In this document: piece after piece, positions 9,517 to 18,143 of the stretch | How positions within the stretch are numbered: the stretch's first letter is position 1 | Layout: every line of letters starts with the position of its first letter | Origin: Kitasatospora sp. MAA19 | GTDB lineage: Bacteria > Actinomycetota > Actinomycetes > Streptomycetales > Streptomycetaceae | NCBI RefSeq assembly: GCF_029894125.1 | Contig: NZ_JARXYZ010000001.1 | Location: 434,001 to 498,000 of the forward strand | Length of the DNA: 64,000 nt | Direction of reading: 5' to 3' | Translations under genes and position numbers: made by a program | The notes under the pieces: model-generated | Database searches by the model: none | Seen by the model: only the letters and a program-made list of their open reading frames with translations | What the model was told of the DNA's origin: nothing

Positions 9517-9935
9517 GGGGCACCCCCTTCCAGGGTTCGTTCGCCTGCCTGCCGACCGGATCCCACCCGGGAGTCGGTCGTGCCTACTTGCGGTACTTCC
9601 GTACTGATCGTATCCACGCCGGGCCCTTCCGTACGGTTCCCGGACAGCGTGGTGCCCGGGGGTGGGCTCGGACACACAGGGTGACGCATACCGGGTACGG
9701 CACGCCAGGTGTGCCCGTCCGGACGGGCTCCCATCCCTCGCTCACCCGTTCGTCGTGCATCCGTTCGGATGCGGTTCGGCCCGCCGAAGAACGGATTCGG
9801 AGCGGTCCCCCGGGTCGTGCTACTGTTTTCCACGTCGGAAGGGCCGCCCGCAAGGGAAGTCGCTCCAAGGAAACGCGAAGACCACATGGTACCGAGCGGT
9901 TCCGAAGATCGGTCGGCAACGAAGACGACACCCAT
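9517..9935. other. Divergent intergenic region between the fhaA operon and tRNA-Leu
   Basis: This 419-bp non-coding stretch should hold the fhaA operon promoter (minus strand) and the tRNA promoter (plus strand). CTTCCGTAC occurs twice, at 9596-9604 and 9626-9634, exactly 30 bp apart and flanking a GATACGAT-like sequence on the minus strand, 80-118 bp upstream of fhaA. No open frame here looks coding. Confidence 0.5.
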
Positions 9936-10019
9936 GCGCGGGTGGCGGAATAGGCAGACGCGCTGGATTCAGGTTCCAGTGCCCGAAAGGGCGTGGGGGT
10001 TCAACTCCCCCCTCGCGCA
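9936..10019 (+). tRNA. tRNA-Leu, anticodon CAG
   Basis: A complete class II tRNA. Acceptor arms GCGCGGG (9936-9942) and CTCGCGC (10012-10018) pair with one G-U. The anticodon stem CTGGA/TCCAG encloses the loop TTCAGGT, so the anticodon CAG is at 9970-9972. The long variable arm GCCCGAAAGGGC and the T arm GGGGGTTCAACTCCCCC are present. The 3' CCA is not encoded. It reads CUG, a very common Leu codon in this genome. Confidence 0.96.
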
Positions 10020-10024
10020 CAGCG

Positions 10025-10056
10025 AAGCCCCGCAGATCTACGGATCTGCGGGGCTT
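10025..10056 (+). terminator. Terminator after tRNA-Leu
   Basis: A 14-bp perfect stem (10025-10038 with 10043-10056) with a TACG loop is followed by TCTCGTTGTT. It begins six bases after the tRNA and also lies beyond the stop of the minus-strand kinase gene, so it may work both ways. Confidence 0.85.
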
Positions 10057-10088
10057 TCTCGTTGTTCCGTCCGCGGTGCCACACAGGA

Positions 10089-11237
10089 TCAGGAACGGGT
10101 GGCGGGCAGCTCGGCGCGGACCTCGAAGCCGCCGTCCGGGGTGGGGCCGGCGGTGAGGGTGCCGCCCAGCAGCTGGGCGCGCTCGCGCAGGCCGACCAGG
10201 CCGTGGCCGCCGCCCGGCAGCGTCTCGGCCGGGTGGACCGGCGGTGCGTCGTTGCGCACCTCGACCCGCAGCCGGCGCCCCTTTGCCCGGACCTTCACGT
10301 GCACGGCCGCCTCCGGCGCGTACTTGGTGATGTTGGTGAGCGCCTCCTGGACGGTGCGGTAGGCGGCCCGCTCGACCGCCTCCGGCCACGGGCGGTCACC
10401 GGGGTTCAGTTCGGTGTCGGCGGCCAGCCCGCTCTCCGCGATCAGCCGGGGCAGGTCGGCCAGCCGGGGCTGCGGCGCGAGCGGGGCGTCGGGGCGCGCT
10501 CCGGCGGTGCCGCGCAGCACCCCGACCATCTGGCGCAGCTCGTCGAGGGTGCGGACGGCCAGCTCGCGGATGGTGCGGGCGGTGGTCGCGGCGGCCGGGT
10601 CGCCGGTGCTCACCTGGAGCGCGCCGGCCTGGATGCTGATCAGGCTGACCTGGTGCGAGACCACGTCGTGCATCTCGCGGGCGAGCCGGCCGCGCTCGTC
10701 GAGCAGCACCCGCTCGGCGAGCAGCCGGCTCTCCCGCTCCTGGCCGCGGGTCAGCTCGTCGAGCCGGGCGGCCAGCTCCCGCCGGGTGCGGGAGAGCAGC
10801 CCGGTGGCGGCCGGGCCGGCGGCCAGCATCACCGACTGGATGGCGTAGAGCGCGGTGTCCCGGCTGAGTTCGAGGGTCTGCCCGGACAGCGGCCAGTGGA
10901 AGAACTCGACCAGCGTGAACAGGGTCGCGCAGGGGATGACGACCCGGCGGCGGGAGCGCTCGGCGGCCACCGTGTACACGGCGGTGATCGGGGCCAGCCA
11001 GATGTCGTCGACGTAGCTGCCGGGCATGGTGAGCAGCAGCACCGCCACCGGGAAGCGGCGGCGCCAGAACAGTGAGACGGCGGCCAGCACGGAGAGTGCG
11101 AGCTGCCACCACGGGGTGCCCCGGGCGACCAGGGCGGCGTCCAGCAGGGAGTACAGGACGGGCAGCAGCAGCATCAGCCAGGGTGCGGTGCACCAGGCCG
11201 GGAGCCGTCTGGACGGCAGCTGTTCGGTGGCCGTCAT
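10089..11237 (-). CDS. Two-component sensor histidine kinase (HisKA_3 / NarL partner)
   Basis: Membrane sensor kinase of 382 residues. Four to five N-terminal hydrophobic segments (about 18-165) form the sensor part. A dimerisation domain carries the phospho-accepting His in REMHDVVSHQVSLI. A C-terminal HATPase domain has EALTNITKYAP, the GGGHGLVGLRERAQLLGG G-box and a final strand. The ATG overlaps the stop of the upstream response-regulator gene (ATGA, 11234-11237), so the two are coupled and the regulator is made first. No extracellular ligand domain is present; the signal is unknown. Confidence 0.9.
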   Translation of the reverse strand: MTATEQLPSRRLPAWCTAPWLMLLLPVLYSLLDAALVARGTPWWQLALSVLAAVSLFWRRRFPVAVLLLTMPGSYVDDIWLAPITAVYTVAAERSRRRVVIPCATLFTLVEFFHWPLSGQTLELSRDTALYAIQSVMLAAGPAATGLLSRTRRELAARLDELTRGQERESRLLAERVLLDERGRLAREMHDVVSHQVSLISIQAGALQVSTGDPAAATTARTIRELAVRTLDELRQMVGVLRGTAGARPDAPLAPQPRLADLPRLIAESGLAADTELNPGDRPWPEAVERAAYRTVQEALTNITKYAPEAAVHVKVRAKGRRLRVEVRNDAPPVHPAETLPGGGHGLVGLRERAQLLGGTLTAGPTPDGGFEVRAELPATRS

Positions 11238-11890
11238 GCCCCGTCGCCGGGTTTCGGCCGGACCAGCCCGGCTCGGTGGGCGAGCACCGCCGCCTGGACC
11301 CGGTTGGCCGCGCCGAGCTTGCCGAGGATCGCGCTGATGTGGTCCTTGACGGTGCCGGTGCCGAGGAAGAGGCGGTCGGCGATCTCGGCGTTGGACAGGC
11401 CCTCGCCGAGCAGGGCCAGCACGTCCAGCTCCCGCCCGGTCAGGGTGCGGGCGAGCGAGGTGGCCTCGGCGTCCGGGCCGCCGCCGTCCACGTAGCCGCC
11501 GATCACGGTGCGGGTGACGGTCGGGGACAGGATGTTGCCGCCCGCCGCGAGCACCCGGACGGCGTGGACCAGCTGCTCGGGGGCGGTGTCCTTGAGTAGG
11601 AAGCCGGCGGCGCCGGCCCGCAGTGCGGTGCCTATGTACTCGTCGGTGTCGAAGGTGGTGAGCATCGCCACGGCGGGCGGGTCCGGCAGGGCACGCAGGC
11701 GGCGCAGCACCGAGATGCCGTCGAGGTCCGGCATCCGGATGTCGAGCAGCACCACGTGCGGGCGCAGGCGCTGGACGAGCTCCTCGGCCTGGCCGCCGGA
11801 GCAGTCGCCGACCACCTCCAGGTCGGGGGCTGAGCCGACGATGAGGCCGAGGCCGGAACGGACCAGGATCTCGTCGTCCACGATCAGCAC
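11234..11890 (-). CDS. LuxR/NarL-family response regulator
   Basis: DNA-binding partner of the kinase encoded just downstream. Of 218 residues, the receiver domain (about 1-120) has the acidic pair VDDE, the phospho-accepting Asp in LLDIRMPD, and Lys in GFLLKD. A LuxR helix-turn-helix (about 148-210) reads LTGRELDVLALLGEGLSNAEIA. The canonical GTG start at 11890 removes residues that the family normally has before VLIVDDE and leaves the strong GAGGAGG (11910-11916) about 20 bases away. A better-spaced start would be an ATC codon at 11903-11905, giving ITDTRVLIVDDE. The boundary is therefore uncertain by five codons; the family call is not. Confidence 0.88.
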   Translation of the reverse strand: MLIVDDEILVRSGLGLIVGSAPDLEVVGDCSGGQAEELVQRLRPHVVLLDIRMPDLDGISVLRRLRALPDPPAVAMLTTFDTDEYIGTALRAGAAGFLLKDTAPEQLVHAVRVLAAGGNILSPTVTRTVIGGYVDGGGPDAEATSLARTLTGRELDVLALLGEGLSNAEIADRLFLGTGTVKDHISAILGKLGAANRVQAAVLAHRAGLVRPKPGDGA

Positions 11891-12226
11891 ACGGGTGTCG
11901 GTGATGGTGCCTCCTCGGTTCGGGCGGCCGGGCTCGGGCGGTCCGCGCGGGTCGTTTCGAGGGTAGGGGTAGCCGGGGCGGGGCGCCGAACGGATGGCGG
12001 GTCTGCACCCCCGCCGTTCGGCGGGGGTGGGAATCCGCTACCCGGTTCACGCAATTCTCAGGCCGGGTGGGGAACCATGGAGTTGGCTGCCCTTTGTCGG
12101 CCTGCTCCACGCGGTGGGCGCCCGGTCGAGGTGAGGGCCGCCGGTCAGTCCGTCGGGCCCGTGCGGGCGCCCGGCGCCGGGCCGTGTGCGGATGCGCCCC
12201 ACCATCTGATCGTTTGGAATTGAGCT
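11891..12226. other. Divergent intergenic region with a 10-bp hairpin
   Basis: 336 bp between the response regulator and the DUF2156 gene. It contains a perfect 10-bp inverted repeat (12006-12015 and 12020-12029) around a GTTC loop, too far from either stop codon to be an ordinary terminator and placed where an operator or leader hairpin could be. Nothing else was recognised. Confidence 0.4.
11903..11916 (-). promoter_or_regulatory. Ribosome binding site pointing to a possible ATC start
   Basis: On the minus strand GAGGAGG (11916 down to 11910) is followed by CACC and then ATC in frame with the response regulator. No ATG, GTG or TTG lies at normal spacing. The sequence shows the spacing; use of ATC is inferred. 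Confidence 0.45.
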
Positions 12227-14056
12227 GTGTCGTCCACTGTGAAGTCGGAGCCGTCCGCCACGTCCACCGGGCCCCGGCCCGGCGGCGTGCTCGCCCGGTG
12301 GCGCCCGAGGGCCGCCGTGGCCTCCGTCTGGTACCTCAGGCTGCTGGCGCTGCTGAACGTGGCGACGGTGCTGCTGGTGCCGTTCCGGGACCAGGTGACC
12401 GAGCACAACGAGGGTGAGTACTTCACCCCGTACCTGATGACCGCGGGCCTGGCCAGCGCGGTCCTGTCGATCTTCCTCGCCGTCGCGATGCGGCGTCGCA
12501 AGCGGGCCGCCTGGATCTTCAACATGGCGCTGTCCAGCCTGTTCGCGCTGCTGTACCTGGCGGTCATGGTGCTGCCCGACGAGCGCTTCAACCGGCACCC
12601 GCTCAACTACATCTCCACCGTGCTGACCTGCCTGTTCGTGCTGTCGCTGGTGGTCGGGCGCAAGGAGTTCACCTCCAAGGGCGACCGTTCCAACCCGAAG
12701 ACCGCGGCCGCCGCGTTCGTCGCCGGGCTGCTGTTCGGCGGCGGGGTCGGCGCACTGCTGGTCTGGCTGACCAACGGGCTGAGCGGGGCCGACTTCTGGG
12801 ACCTCTTCCGGTACTCGGTCGGCCGGATGATCACCATCACCCCGACCGAGCACCTGCGTTCGGTGATCTCCGCGCCGACCTGGGTGAACGCGGCGATCAA
12901 CGCGATGGGCGCGGTGCTCTTCCTGCTCGTCCTGTACGTGGCCTTCCGCAGCCCGCGTGGCAAGGAGCTGCTGAACCCCGAGGACGAGTCGAAGCTGCGC
13001 TCGCTGCTGGACAAGCAGGGCGAGCGGGACTCGCTCGGCTACTTCGCGCTGCGCCGGGACAAGGCGGTGATCTTCTCCCCCAGCGGCAAGGCGGCGGTGA
13101 CCTACCGGGTGATCGGTGGGGTCTCGCTCGCCTCGGGCGACCCGATCGGCGACCCGGAGGCCTGGCCGGGCGCGATCGACGCCTGGCTGTCCGAGGCCCG
13201 CGAGCACGCCTGGGCGCCGGCCGTGATGGGCGCCTCCGAGGAGGCTGGGGTGATCTACGCCCGGCACGGGCTGGACGCGCTGGAGCTGGGCGACGAGGCG
13301 ATCGTCGAGCTGGACGAGTTCTCGCTGGACGGCCGGGCGATGCGGGTGGTCCGCCAGGCGTACAACCGGGTCAAGCGGGCCGGGTACACGGTGCGGATCC
13401 GCCGGCACGAGGACATCCCCGAGCGCGAGATGGCCGAACTGGTGGCCAAGGCCGACCAGTGGCGCGACGGGGCGACCGAGCGCGGCTTCTCGATGGCGCT
13501 CGGCCGGCTCGGCGACCCGGGCGACGGCCGCTGCGTGATGCTGGAGTGCCACGACGGCGACGGCGAGCTCAAGGCGCTGCTGAGCTTCGTCCCGTGGGGC
13601 CCGGACGGGCTCTCGCTGGACCTGATGCGCCGGGCCCGGGACACCGAGAACGGCCTGATGGAGTTCATGGTCATCGAGCTGCTGCAGCGCGCCGACGAGG
13701 TCGGGCTGAAGCGGGTGTCGCTGAACTTCGCGATGTTCCGCTCGGTCTTCGAGCGTGGCTCGCGGCTCGGCGCCGGTCCGGTGCTGCGGCTGTGGCGTTC
13801 CATCCTGGGCTTCTTCTCGCGCTGGTGGCAGATCGAGTCGCTGTACCGGGCGAACGCCAAGTACCGGCCGATCTGGGAGCCCCGCTACCTGCTCTTCGAG
13901 AAGAGCAGTGAGATTCCGCGGATCGGCATCGCGAGTGCGCGGGCCGAGGGCTTCATCGTCGCGCCGAGCCTGCCCGCCCTGTTCCGCCGTCGGCACGCCG
14001 GGGCCGCCGTGGTGGCGCCCCGCCTCCCGGTCGCGGCGCGGGACGGGAAGGGGTAG
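12227..14056 (+). CDS. DUF2156 (MprF/LysX N-terminal-like) membrane protein
   Basis: Predicted phosphatidylglycerol lysyltransferase-like protein of 609 residues. Six or so membrane segments lie within about 35-250 (for example LRLLALLNVATVLLVPF and FVAGLLFGGGVGALLVWL). They are followed by a DUF2156 GNAT-like catalytic domain (about 270-590) with GDPIGDPEAWPGAIDAW, a FSMALGRLGDPGD segment and the conserved WEPRYLLFE end. In MprF and LysX this fold adds an amino acid from an aminoacyl-tRNA to membrane lipid, lowering surface charge. No class II Lys-tRNA synthetase domain is fused, so the substrate is open. The GTG start has only a weak GGAA upstream. It is followed 168 bp later by a second membrane protein on the same strand. 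Confidence 0.82.
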   Translation: MSSTVKSEPSATSTGPRPGGVLARWRPRAAVASVWYLRLLALLNVATVLLVPFRDQVTEHNEGEYFTPYLMTAGLASAVLSIFLAVAMRRRKRAAWIFNMALSSLFALLYLAVMVLPDERFNRHPLNYISTVLTCLFVLSLVVGRKEFTSKGDRSNPKTAAAAFVAGLLFGGGVGALLVWLTNGLSGADFWDLFRYSVGRMITITPTEHLRSVISAPTWVNAAINAMGAVLFLLVLYVAFRSPRGKELLNPEDESKLRSLLDKQGERDSLGYFALRRDKAVIFSPSGKAAVTYRVIGGVSLASGDPIGDPEAWPGAIDAWLSEAREHAWAPAVMGASEEAGVIYARHGLDALELGDEAIVELDEFSLDGRAMRVVRQAYNRVKRAGYTVRIRRHEDIPEREMAELVAKADQWRDGATERGFSMALGRLGDPGDGRCVMLECHDGDGELKALLSFVPWGPDGLSLDLMRRARDTENGLMEFMVIELLQRADEVGLKRVSLNFAMFRSVFERGSRLGAGPVLRLWRSILGFFSRWWQIESLYRANAKYRPIWEPRYLLFEKSSEIPRIGIASARAEGFIVAPSLPALFRRRHAGAAVVAPRLPVAARDGKG

Positions 14057-14224
14057 CCCTCCGCCGGGGGGCGGAGGGGACCGGACGGCCGGATGGGGGT
14101 GGGATCGGGGATATCTCTCCCCCCAGAGGATGACCCTGCTCCCCATCAATGCCGATGTGGATTTGTTAAGAGGCTTCTAATGTTGGAGTAGTTGGGAAAG
14201 TTCGGGGATTCAGGAGAAACGGCT

Positions 14225-15025
14225 GTGATTGACAGGACCCACGCGGGGGGCGTGCGAAAGGGGCCGCTGGCAGTAGCCGGATCGGCCGCTGTCGCCGAGT
14301 GGGGGACGTTGTACGCGACGGTCCGGGACGCGGTGGTGCGGCGGAAGTTCGCCGCCGTTCCGATGGCCACGGCGGCGACGTTTCTGATCCTGCTGTTCAG
14401 CATCACCCAGCACCTGCCGGGCGGTGAGCGCTTCGTCAACCACATCGGGGTGGTGAAGGCGGCGCTGCCGCTGGACGTCTCGCTGCTGCGGACGCCGCTG
14501 TCGCTGTACGTGCCGGCGCTGGACCTGCCGGTCTGGGGCGCGCTGGCCCAGGTGTTCGTGGTCTTCGGCGTCGCCGAGATCGTGCTCGGCCGGCGGATGA
14601 CCCTGGTGGTGGCCTACACCTGCACCCTGACGGGCACGCTGTTCGCCCGGATCGGCGTGGCGCTCGGCCCGGGCCACCTGTTCGGCTTCCCGAAGTGGGT
14701 CGCCTACGTGCGGGACACCGGGCCGTCGGCCGCGGTGGTGGCGCTGGCGATCTGCATCGCGTTCCGCTGCCGGGCCTGGCTCACCGCCGGCCTGGTGGTG
14801 GTCATGATGGTCGGCGAGGCGGTCGTGCTGCCGAACCTGGCCGGTCTGGAGCACGTGGTCGCGGTGATCACCGCGCTGCTGCTCGCCGTGTCGGTCGAGG
14901 TGTTCGGGGACTTCTGGCCCCGGGTGCTGGCCGGGGTCGGCGCCGCCACCTCGGTGGCCGCGGTCACCTCGCGGGAGGTCGCGGTGGAGGCCCGGCGCGG
15001 AGCGGCGGGCGCGGTCACCCCCTGA
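14225..15025 (+). CDS. Rhomboid-like integral membrane protein
   Basis: A 266-residue protein with a short soluble head and six or more hydrophobic segments (about 45-60, 95-115, 125-145, 165-185, 190-230). The spacing recalls the rhomboid-like family of Streptomyces, but I do not see a GxSG serine motif, so it may be an inactive relative. The GTG at 14225 was preferred over a TTG 33 bases upstream because CAGGAG lies eight bases before it. Its end overlaps the convergent SpoIIE-type gene by 11 bp. Membrane location is sure; the family name is tentative. Confidence 0.6.
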   Translation: MIDRTHAGGVRKGPLAVAGSAAVAEWGTLYATVRDAVVRRKFAAVPMATAATFLILLFSITQHLPGGERFVNHIGVVKAALPLDVSLLRTPLSLYVPALDLPVWGALAQVFVVFGVAEIVLGRRMTLVVAYTCTLTGTLFARIGVALGPGHLFGFPKWVAYVRDTGPSAAVVALAICIAFRCRAWLTAGLVVVMMVGEAVVLPNLAGLEHVVAVITALLLAVSVEVFGDFWPRVLAGVGAATSVAAVTSREVAVEARRGAAGAVTP

Positions 15026-17864
15026 CCGGTGCCGGGCCCGGCCGACAGGCGTGCGGCAGGGGGAGTTCGAACCAGACGACCTTGCCGACCGCCTTGCGGG
15101 CGGTGCCCCAGCGTTCGGCGAGCTTGGTCACCAGGGTGAGGCCGCGGCCGGTCTCGCCGAGCTGCTCGGCCGGCTCCAGCGAGGGCAGGTTGTGGTTGTC
15201 GTCGCTGACCTCGACCAGCAGCTTGTCCACCCGGATCAGCTGGAGCTGGACCCGGTCCCTGGCCACCCGGACGGCGTTCGTGACCAGCTCGCTGACCAGC
15301 AGCTCGGTGATGTCGCTGAGTGCCTCCAGGTGCCAGCCGGCCAGCTGCTCGCGGACCAGTGAGCGGGCCCGGCGCACCTCGCGGTGGTCCACCGTGAGGT
15401 CCCAGGTGGCCACCTCGGACGGGGCGACGCCGTCGAAGCGGGCCACCAGCAGGGCGACGTCGTCCTTCCGGTCGTCCGAGTGCAGCCGCTTGAGCACGAC
15501 GTCGCAGGCCTGCTCGGGGCTCTGCCGGGGGTCGATCAGGTTGCCGCAGAGCGCGGCCAGGCCCGCTCCTATGTCACCGCCCCGGACCTCGACCAGGCCG
15601 TCGGTGCACAGCACCAGCATCGAGCCGTCCGAGACGTCGATGGTCTTGGCCACGAACGGCACCCCGCCGACCCCGATCGGTGCGCCGGCCGGGATCTCCA
15701 GCAGCTCGCCGGAGCCGTCCGGGTGGACCAGCACCGGCGGGACGTGGCCGGCGCTGGCCAGCTCGCAGGTCCGGTTGATCGGGTCGTAGACCGCGTACAG
15801 GCAGGTGGCGAGGTGGTCGTCGCCGAGCTTGTGGGCCAGGTTGTCCAGGTGCCGCAGCAGCTGGCCGGGCGGCAGGTCGAGTGCGGCGAGGGTCTGCATG
15901 GCCGTCCGGAAACGGCCCATCGCGGCCGCCGAGTGCAGGCCGTGACCCATCACGTCGCCGACCACCAGGGCGACCCGGCTGCCGGGCAGCTGGATCGCGT
16001 CGAACCAGTCGCCGCCGACCTCGGCCTTGGGGTCCCCCGGCAGGTAGCGGTGGGCGATCTGGACGCCGGGGATCTGCGGCGGACGGGTCGGGATCATCGA
16101 GCGCTGCAGGGTGGTGGCCACCCTGGCCTCGGCGCGGTGCAGCCGGGCGTTGTCGAGCGAGAGCGCGGCCCGGACGGCCAGCTCCTTGAGCGTGGCGGCG
16201 TCGCTCTCGTCGAAGGGCGCGCGGTCCGGCAGCCGGAGCAGCTTGAGGATGCCCAGCACGGTGCCCCGGGCGGACAGCGGCACCACCAGCATCGAGCGGC
16301 CGGTGACCACCGGGGCCAGCCGGGCCCCGCCGAGCGCGATCGCGTAGTCGACCGCGACGTCCGCGCTGACCACCGGGACCAGCACCGGCTGGTTCAGCTG
16401 CAGGGCCATCCCGGGCGGGGTGCGGCGCGGCATGCTGACCAGCGAGCCCTCGGCGAGCACGTGGTCCCAGGCGCCGCTGGTCTCGTTGTAGACCAGGGCG
16501 ACCCGGCGGAGCATGGTGTCGTCGTCCGGCCGGGCGACCGGCAGCTCGGAGTCGGAGATCAGCCCGTCCACCAGGTCCACGCAGGCGAAGTCGGCGACCC
16601 GGGGGACCAGCACCTTGCAGAGCTCGTGTGCGGTGAAGCCGAGGTCCAGGGTGGTGCCGACCTTGCCGCCGACCTCGTTCAGCAGCGCCAGTTGCTCGCC
16701 GGCCTGCCCGTTGGTCAGGAACGAGCCCAGCCGCCCGGGCGGACCGCCCTCGGCGTCGCCCGGGGCGTGGGCGGGAGGGGCCTGATCGGCGTGGCGGGCC
16801 GGGTGGCCGGTGGCGGGCGGTTCGACGGCGGCCGGCTCGATGGCGGCTCCTCCTCCGGTCGGGGACGGGACGGCCTGGGACAGGGCGGTCGGGGCCGGGG
16901 TGGTCGGGGCCGGGGTGGTCGGGGCCGGGGTGGTCAGGGACGGAACACCTGCCGGGGCGCCGGTGGGCTGGGCGGCGGACCGCTCGGCGGCCTCGCGCTG
17001 GGTCGGCAGCGGGCCGGACGGCCGGCCCCGGACGGTTCGGGCCGCGGGCGAGGACTGCTCGGGCTGCGGCGGCGGGCCGACCCGGGCGGCGCGTTGCTGG
17101 GCGGTCGGGTAGCGGCGGCCGAGTCCGGCGGCGGCGTGCGCGGCGGAGGCCTGCGGGTCCGCGGGCAGGACCGGCAGTACGGTCGCCGGGTCCAGCCGCA
17201 GCGCGGGCAGACCGGCCTGGTCCAGCACGTCGAGCAGCAGCGCCCGGCGGTCGGCCGAGCCGGCCGGCAGCAGCCCGGCCAGCTGGTCGGCCGGCAGGAG
17301 ACCGGCGCGCAGCCGGCCGGGCGGGGTCAGGGCCGCGCCCAGTCGGTGGAAGCCGCCCCGGGCGGGCGGGGTGGCGGCGAACGGCAGCAGCCGCTCGCCG
17401 AGCGCGAGCCGGGGCCCCGCGGTGCGCAGCGGCCGGGCGTCGGCGGCGAGGGCGAGCAGGCCGCCGGGCGGGTCGGGCAGCGGGTAGGCCCACCAGAGCA
17501 CGTCGCGCAGGTGCTCCTCGCGGTCGATGACGGCCATCTGGCCGGCCCAGGGGCGGCCGGTCGCGGTCAGTGCGGCCAGGGTGTCCAGGGCGTCGCAGCG
17601 GCGGCGCAGGACGGGCCCGGTGGCCTGCCCGGGGGCGCCGAACGGCTCCACGGCGGGCAGCAGACCGCTGGCCGGGCGGTCGTGGGCGACCTCGGCGCGG
17701 TGCCCGAACAGCTCCTCGGCGGCCCGGCTCCACTGGGCGATCCGTCCGGTCCGGTCGACCAGGACGAGGGCGAGCCGGACCAGGGCGGCCACGCCGGTCG
17801 GGTGGTCGCCCGGCACGGTCTCGGCGTCCGCCGGACGCGGTGTGGAGTTGGACTCGGCCACCAT
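15015..17864 (-). CDS. PAS-GAF-SpoIIE phosphatase with C-terminal HATPase (anti-sigma-like) domain
   Basis: Multidomain stress-signalling protein of about 949 residues. A PAS-like region (about 25-85: VLVDRTGRIAQWSRAAEEL) is followed by a long Pro/Ala/Thr linker, a GAF domain (about 400-560), a PP2C SpoIIE domain (about 580-800) with EVGGDWFDAIQLPG and VVGDVMGHG, and an RsbW-like HATPase domain (about 830-940) with ELVTNAVRVA and GRGLTLVTKLAERWG. Such proteins dephosphorylate anti-sigma-factor antagonists and may also bind sigma partners. The ATG at 17864 follows GGGAG; a GTG at 17894 would add ten residues. It is divergent from the J-domain gene across 279 bp. Confidence 0.87.
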   Translation of the reverse strand: MVAESNSTPRPADAETVPGDHPTGVAALVRLALVLVDRTGRIAQWSRAAEELFGHRAEVAHDRPASGLLPAVEPFGAPGQATGPVLRRRCDALDTLAALTATGRPWAGQMAVIDREEHLRDVLWWAYPLPDPPGGLLALAADARPLRTAGPRLALGERLLPFAATPPARGGFHRLGAALTPPGRLRAGLLPADQLAGLLPAGSADRRALLLDVLDQAGLPALRLDPATVLPVLPADPQASAAHAAAGLGRRYPTAQQRAARVGPPPQPEQSSPAARTVRGRPSGPLPTQREAAERSAAQPTGAPAGVPSLTTPAPTTPAPTTPAPTALSQAVPSPTGGGAAIEPAAVEPPATGHPARHADQAPPAHAPGDAEGGPPGRLGSFLTNGQAGEQLALLNEVGGKVGTTLDLGFTAHELCKVLVPRVADFACVDLVDGLISDSELPVARPDDDTMLRRVALVYNETSGAWDHVLAEGSLVSMPRRTPPGMALQLNQPVLVPVVSADVAVDYAIALGGARLAPVVTGRSMLVVPLSARGTVLGILKLLRLPDRAPFDESDAATLKELAVRAALSLDNARLHRAEARVATTLQRSMIPTRPPQIPGVQIAHRYLPGDPKAEVGGDWFDAIQLPGSRVALVVGDVMGHGLHSAAAMGRFRTAMQTLAALDLPPGQLLRHLDNLAHKLGDDHLATCLYAVYDPINRTCELASAGHVPPVLVHPDGSGELLEIPAGAPIGVGGVPFVAKTIDVSDGSMLVLCTDGLVEVRGGDIGAGLAALCGNLIDPRQSPEQACDVVLKRLHSDDRKDDVALLVARFDGVAPSEVATWDLTVDHREVRRARSLVREQLAGWHLEALSDITELLVSELVTNAVRVARDRVQLQLIRVDKLLVEVSDDNHNLPSLEPAEQLGETGRGLTLVTKLAERWGTARKAVGKVVWFELPLPHACRPGPAPVRG
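16891..16935 (-). repeat. Three exact 15-bp tandem repeats in the linker
   Basis: Three identical copies of GGGGCCGGGGTGGTC (plus strand) encode TTPAP three times in the linker of the SpoIIE-type phosphatase. Length variation here would only change linker length. Confidence 0.85.
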
Positions 17865-18143
17865 GGATTCGGTCTGCTCCCGCCTGGCCGCCACGCCTGG
17901 AGGCGGCCGTCTCTCCGGAGGAAGGCACGCTGCGTGGGTACCAGCGAAGCACGGACCGGGCCGGGCTCGATAGCGAAACGGGGAGATTCCTCAGGATCGG
18001 TTGCGTGTCGCGCAGCGCGCGCCGGTTCGCACTCCTCGTTCACCCGGACGGGGCTTTCGCGCACGAGGGTAGGGTGGCAGGCCGGGCCACCCCGCGAGGC
18101 GGCTCCGCAGGACGCAGCCGGCCGGACGAGACAGAGGCGAGAA

